From contig JAZKIX010000048.1 of NCBI GenBank assembly GCA_040384645.1, positions 1 through 33,944 on the forward strand: DNA of 33,944 nt, given 5' to 3'. Both the position numbers and the translations under genes were made by a program. The first letter of the stretch is position 1; every line of letters starts with the position of its first letter. Positions 29,854 to 33,944 of the stretch are shown in pieces. The notes under the pieces are model-generated. The model saw only the letters and a list, made by a program, of their open reading frames with translations, searched no databases and had not been told where the DNA came from. This DNA is from JAZKIX01 sp040384645 (lineage in GTDB: Bacteria; Pseudomonadota; Gammaproteobacteria; Burkholderiales; Burkholderiaceae_D).

Positions 29854-31758
29854 ATGAAAAATTTGCCAGTATATTGGCCGCAAAGACCATTGATCATGGC
29901 GATTTGCATCACCTTGTTATTTGCGCCCGCGGTGCATGCAGTTGAGTCATTGCCATACAAAAATTCTGCATTGCCGGTCGAGCAACGTGTGGCAGATTTA
30001 TTGGCACGCATGACATTGGAAGAAAAAGTATGGCAAATGGCGATGGGTGAGCGCGCTTTGGTCAGTAATAAAGACTTGGCCAAAGGCATCGGCTCTATGC
30101 TCAATGGCGGCGGTCATGTGCAGGGCGTCAATACGGTAGCGGCTTGGGATCAAATGATTGAGGGCTATCAAGCCAATGCTGCCAAATCGCGGCTGGCAAT
30201 TCCCGTCCTGTACGGCCTTGATTCGGTGCATGGCGTGGGCGGCGTGATAAACGGTGCCACCATGTTTCCACAGCAGATCGGGCTGGCAGCGACCGGTGAT
30301 GAAAAGTTAATGCAAAAAATTGGCCAGATCAATGGCCGTGAAATGGCTGCACTGGGCGTGTACTGGAATTTCGCGCCGATGGTATCGGTGGTCAATGACG
30401 AGCGCTGGGGCCGCACGTACGAATCTCTGGGCGAAGATACCGCCACGGTCACGCGTCTGGCACGGGCCTACGTGGCCGGATATCAAGCTTCATTAAAGGC
30501 GCTTGATCCGAAGGCGCCGACCCCGTTGGCAACCGCCAAGCATTTTATTGGCGATGGCGCCGCCGGCTGGAATACATCGACCACCAAAAATGCCACCAGT
30601 AAATACCGCATCGACCAGGGCGATAGCCGCGGCGACGAAGCGGCATTGCTCAAGCGTTCCTTGCCGCCATACCAGGCGCTGATTGATGAAGGTGTCGGCA
30701 GCGTGATGACTTCGTTTAGTAGTTGGAATGGTACTAAGGTTCACGGCAGCAAGGCTTTGATCACTGATTTGCTAAAGGGGAAATTGAAATTCGACGGCTT
30801 GGTGGTCAGCGACTGGGATGCGATTTCCCAATTGCCGGGTGACTATCACGCGCAAGTGGTGGCCGGTATCAATGCAGGGATCGACATTGCCATGCAACCC
30901 AATGACTTTAGCGATTTTGTGGACGAGGTTACCGAGTCGGTGCAAAAAGGTAGTATCTCTCAAGCCCGTATCGATGATGCGGTGACGCGTATCTTGCGGG
31001 TTAAGTTTCGCATGGGCTTGTTTGAAAATAATTTGCCTTTGGTGGCCGCAAAATCATTGGTCGGTTCTGATGCACATCGGGCTGTGGCACGAGAGGCGGT
31101 ACAGAAATCGCTGGTACTGTTGAAAAATTCTGCAACTTTACCGTTGGCGAAGGGTGCAGGCGTCACGCGAATTCTGGTGGCTGGTTCAGCCGCCCATGAT
31201 ATGGGTTGGCAGTCAGGTGGATGGACTATGGGATGGCAGGGCGTGTCCGGCAATAACAACTTGACCGGCGTGACGATGGTTGATGGCTTGAAGCAGGTCG
31301 CAGCTAAGAATACCCAAATCGAGTACGAGCAACTGGGCCAGTTCAGCGCAGTCAATACGCAAAAGCCTGCCGATGTCGGTATCGTATTCGTCGGCGAAGC
31401 ACCTTACGCGGAGGGCATGGGCGACCGCGATATCGACGAGCTCAAATTGAGCCAGGTCGATTTGTCTGCCATCGACAATATGCGATCTAAAGTAAAGAAA
31501 TTGGTCGTGGTGCTGGTCGCCGGCCGGCCTCGTATTTTGGGTGATGTAGTGACGAAAGCCGATGCCTTGGTCATGGCGTGGTTGCCGGGAACCGAAGGCG
31601 GCGGCGTGGCCGATGTTTTATTTGGCAAAGCGCCATTTTCCGGCCACTTGCCAATGGCATGGCCCAAAGATGCAGCCAGTTTCAAACGTGCCGATGAGGA
31701 TGTTGAATTGCGTAAGGCTGCAACCCTGTTCCCGCTTGGGTTCGGGTTGAAAAAGTAA
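29854..31758 (+). CDS. Exported GH3 exo-beta-glucanase/beta-glucosidase
   Basis: 634 residues from ATG 29854 (GGAGA upstream); the frame opens at 29800 but a signal peptide (ending VHA-VE, residue 29) starts at 29854. The enzyme has the two-domain GH3 fold of plant-type exo-1,3/1,4-beta-glucanases. The nucleophile is D320 in GLVVSDWDAI, the substrate-binding KH is K229-H230, and the acid/base is probably E515 in FVGEAPYAEGMGD, matching the GEHPYTE motif of barley ExoI. It trims glucose from the non-reducing end of beta-glucans or glucosides in the periplasm or outside. Last gene of the SnoaL-GH3 operon. Confidence 0.92.
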   Translation: MKNLPVYWPQRPLIMAICITLLFAPAVHAVESLPYKNSALPVEQRVADLLARMTLEEKVWQMAMGERALVSNKDLAKGIGSMLNGGGHVQGVNTVAAWDQMIEGYQANAAKSRLAIPVLYGLDSVHGVGGVINGATMFPQQIGLAATGDEKLMQKIGQINGREMAALGVYWNFAPMVSVVNDERWGRTYESLGEDTATVTRLARAYVAGYQASLKALDPKAPTPLATAKHFIGDGAAGWNTSTTKNATSKYRIDQGDSRGDEAALLKRSLPPYQALIDEGVGSVMTSFSSWNGTKVHGSKALITDLLKGKLKFDGLVVSDWDAISQLPGDYHAQVVAGINAGIDIAMQPNDFSDFVDEVTESVQKGSISQARIDDAVTRILRVKFRMGLFENNLPLVAAKSLVGSDAHRAVAREAVQKSLVLLKNSATLPLAKGAGVTRILVAGSAAHDMGWQSGGWTMGWQGVSGNNNLTGVTMVDGLKQVAAKNTQIEYEQLGQFSAVNTQKPADVGIVFVGEAPYAEGMGDRDIDELKLSQVDLSAIDNMRSKVKKLVVVLVAGRPRILGDVVTKADALVMAWLPGTEGGGVADVLFGKAPFSGHLPMAWPKDAASFKRADEDVELRKAATLFPLGFGLKK

Positions 31759-31806
31759 TAGGAGCGGCATGAAAAACATCTGCCGGCTGTAGCAAACCGG
31801 TAACTT

Positions 31807-31849
31807 GTAAATTGAGTAAGTCTGGTTTTACCCGACCTACTCAATTTAC
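31807..31849. terminator. Long hairpin between convergent GH3 and M48 genes
   Basis: GTAAATTGAGTA and TACTCAATTTAC form a perfect 12-bp stem with a 19-base loop that can partly pair further. There is no T-tract on either side, so it is a hairpin of probable terminator or RNA-protection function. Confidence 0.45.
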
Positions 31850-31999
31850 TGCGGAATGCCGGTTGGGTGAATGAGACTTGCTGCGTTTAATCCTTATTAC
31901 AGCCGGTTTAAATAACACAGCAACATCAATTACAAAATAATTTGACGGGGTATGGATGGAAGCCAGGAAGAGATCCACCGGTTGCTGCCATCCCGGCCA

Positions 32000-33085
32000 T
32001 CAAGGCTTCCGATCCGCTGCACGCAGCCTGGCGATCCGTTCGGTATCGCTCGGGTGCGAGCTGAAATAGGCGGTTTCCAATTCGTCAGACGATTGTTGCG
32101 GCGCTGTATCGCCGTCTTCTTCATCGTCATCGGCATTTTCAGGATATTGTTGGGCGTCAGGTGTCGCTTTAGCGTCGCCATGCTCAGCTCGCATTTTTTC
32201 AAATAATGCCGCCATGGGTTCCAGCGATTGGCCATTGGCGTGCATCATCTCGATGGCATACAGGTCAGCTTCACGTTCCAGGTCACGTGAATACTTTTGA
32301 TCCAGCAAAAAGGTCGGCGCTGCCGCCAGCGCAGTCGATACATCGCCCACCACCAGATTGAGGACGATGCCCACCCCCACCGTTTGCAGCAGGCCGCGTA
32401 TAAAGTGGCGTCGTTGAACATGGCCCAGCTCATGCGCTAGCACGCCGAGAATCGCCTGGTCGTTACCAGCCAATTTGACCAGATCGTCCGTCATCACAAT
32501 GACGCCATTGGGTAAGGCAAAGGCGTTGGCGCCCATTGCGCCGCTGCGAAATTCCAGCCGGTAGGCAGTCTTCTCGCCACGTGGCTGTTTCAACGCGGCA
32601 AACAGGCCTTGCAAGCGTGCCTGATCGGGCATATCGAGCTTGGACGGCTTCAGCATGTGAGCATCCATCTGGGCCAGACCAGCATCGCCAATTTTGTTTT
32701 CCAAGGCGGCGGGTAAATGTTGCGCCAGCTTGTCGGCCGCGACCGGTAAGCCCCATTGATAGGCTGAAATCAGCGAGACGATCAGTGTCACCAAGGCCAG
32801 CAACGAGAGCGCCCAATTTTGTTGCCAGCGCACGACCCAGGGATCGCGGTAGCGATTGGCGGCCAGCATTTTATTCAGACTTGGATCACGTACTTCGATA
32901 AAAGCACCATCAGGAAAGCGCAAGATGCGTGGCGCATGCATCAGCCGCTCCGAGATGTCGAGCTGCGACAGGCGGATCGTGCGCTTGATGCCGTCGCCGC
33001 GTATCCCCAGCACGCGCTTCTGGATCACGATCTGGATCGGGTGACGCTGGGTGCTGATGCCATCAAAATAAGTGGCGCTGATCAT
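32000..33085 (-). CDS. Membrane-anchored M48 family metalloprotease
   Basis: 361 residues from ATG 33085 (MISATYFDGISTQRHP); the frame reaches 33154 but the next gene ends at 33123 and the extra part is not conserved-looking. The N-terminal about 90 residues form a soluble beta-rich domain, then one transmembrane helix near 95-115, then the protease: HELGH at 218-222 with the third zinc ligand in EREADLYA. An acidic, low-complexity stretch (DDDEEDGD) precedes the SSHPSDTERIARL end. It belongs to the M48 group that degrades membrane or periplasmic proteins. Immediately downstream of a YjgN-like gene, probably one operon. Confidence 0.92.
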   Translation of the reverse strand: MISATYFDGISTQRHPIQIVIQKRVLGIRGDGIKRTIRLSQLDISERLMHAPRILRFPDGAFIEVRDPSLNKMLAANRYRDPWVVRWQQNWALSLLALVTLIVSLISAYQWGLPVAADKLAQHLPAALENKIGDAGLAQMDAHMLKPSKLDMPDQARLQGLFAALKQPRGEKTAYRLEFRSGAMGANAFALPNGVIVMTDDLVKLAGNDQAILGVLAHELGHVQRRHFIRGLLQTVGVGIVLNLVVGDVSTALAAAPTFLLDQKYSRDLEREADLYAIEMMHANGQSLEPMAALFEKMRAEHGDAKATPDAQQYPENADDDEEDGDTAPQQSSDELETAYFSSHPSDTERIARLRAADRKP

Positions 33086-33122
33086 GGTCGGTTCTCTGTG
33101 CGGACTGAAGAAAAATGCTGAC

Positions 33123-33944
33123 TCATAAGGCGATGTCAAACTCAAAAAAATCACCCGCTTCCTGTCCCATTGCGCTGGCAGTTTCTAGCGATTGGTCGGA
33201 TAGGAAGTCTTCCAGATTGCCGGACGGGATCAAACTCATGCTTTCGATCCGATACTTGAGCAAGCGGATCACGCCAAAGGGTTTGTAGAGACCGCAACTG
33301 AGCGTGATAAAGAGCAGGTTGGAGGCGTGAATCAGCAGCAATTGCCGGGCGCTGACATTGCTGGTGAATTGATGGTCAGATAGCTCGGTTTGATTCCAAA
33401 CCATGTTTTGCAAACGGCTTTCCAAATACGCCCGTACCAGCAAATAAAACGCATACGCGCTCAAGGTGCCGTAGAGCAGCGCGAATAGCCAGCCGAACAT
33501 GGTGGCGGCTAGTACGGTGTAAATCTTGTGTGTCAGAAAGCCAAAAATACCGGCTGAAATAAAGCCGAGGATCAAGAAGCCGACCGAGCGCCCATATACC
33601 TTGAAAAAATCCAGCTTCCGCAACTGCGTGAAGAACGGCGTCTGGCCGAAATAGGCATTTTCCATCTGGTAGCGCTTGAGAAAATAATGCGCCAGCGGAA
33701 TGGTAGCGCCGAGCGCCAGTAGTGGTAACACGCTAGACAATAAAATCACACCGAGAGTCGGACGCTGGGCAAATGAGGTCACCAGGCTCCACAGGAAAAA
33801 AGCGGTCAGCGCCAGCACGATCGGAAACAAAATCAGCGTGCGATAAGCATCGGCGACGCTGCCGTGGAAACGAAATCGCAAGCCGCGATAACTGGAATTG
33901 ACCATCTTGAAACGGAACGCCCGTGCCAGCAGCCAGGGCAAGAT
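33123..33944 (-). CDS. YjgN/DUF898-like membrane protein, C-terminal part
   Basis: The frame is open to the right end of the window, so the true start lies outside; at least 273 residues are seen. Several hydrophobic helices alternate with the repeated motif PWLLARAFRFKMVNSSYRGL ... GLYKPFGVIRLLKYRIESM, characteristic of YjgN (DUF898) inner-membrane proteins of unknown role. The end (SAMGQEAGDFFEFDIAL) is the usual acidic tail. It precedes the M48 protease by 37 bp, a gene pair seen in many proteobacteria. Confidence 0.85.
   Translation of the reverse strand: MLPWLLARAFRFKMVNSSYRGLRFRFHGSVADAYRTLILFPIVLALTAFFLWSLVTSFAQRPTLGVILLSSVLPLLALGATIPLAHYFLKRYQMENAYFGQTPFFTQLRKLDFFKVYGRSVGFLILGFISAGIFGFLTHKIYTVLAATMFGWLFALLYGTLSAYAFYLLVRAYLESRLQNMVWNQTELSDHQFTSNVSARQLLLIHASNLLFITLSCGLYKPFGVIRLLKYRIESMSLIPSGNLEDFLSDQSLETASAMGQEAGDFFEFDIAL

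Overview
The window looks like chromosome from a mesophilic betaproteobacterium of the Burkholderiales, most likely Oxalobacteraceae (an Undibacterium- or Herminiimonas-like genome). The evidence is protein character (MaeB, ThiL, PgpA, PncC, PyrF, LemA), moderate GC content, and a ~150-bp fold-back repeat at 25784-25932 that I recall as dispersed in that family. No rRNA, tRNA, CRISPR array, integrase or complete insertion sequence was seen. Genus-level placement is inference.

Layout. 1-583: 5' part of a maltoporin-like outer-membrane porin (minus) with two tandem hairpins in its leader. 1188-2108: secreted SHOCT-domain protein with a terminator-like hairpin in its leader. 2205-4517: malic enzyme maeB (minus). 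4808-6773: rubrerythrin, rubredoxin and rubredoxin reductase, a compact peroxide-detoxification chain. 6973-9987: housekeeping thiL-pgpA-pncC, convergent with pyrF. 10262-12222: lemA and two TPM-domain genes. 12444-15574: a CRTAC1/ASPIC-UnbV propeller protein followed by a vanadium-haloperoxidase-type PAP2 enzyme. 15853-18102: a diguanylate cyclase whose sensor is a LacI/periplasmic-binding-protein-like domain. 18537-21085: accessory genes (unknown membrane-anchored protein, NTF2-like protein, TetR, VapBC). 21514-23468: GST and a duplicated beta-barrel protein.

24.2-31.8 kb is the most distinctive part. Two paralogous TetR regulators bracket an acyltransferase-3 membrane protein and a secreted protein that joins five FG-GAP-like repeats to a three-fold cysteine-bonded trefoil lectin. 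These are followed by two tandemly duplicated SnoaL/NTF2-like exported proteins and a GH3 exo-glucanase. A shared tetO-like 15-bp palindrome (GTTRTCANTGATAAC) lies upstream of both the lectin gene and the SnoaL-GH3 operon. I infer a co-regulated surface-glycan or beta-glucan module. 32000-33944 holds an M48 metalloprotease and a partial YjgN/DUF898 membrane protein.

A second non-genic discovery is a ~84-bp intergenic element present four times (6809-6892 minus; 12252-12334, 18192-18276 and 19071-19154 plus). Each copy is predicted to fold into two hairpins with compensating base changes, and each lies just downstream of a gene.
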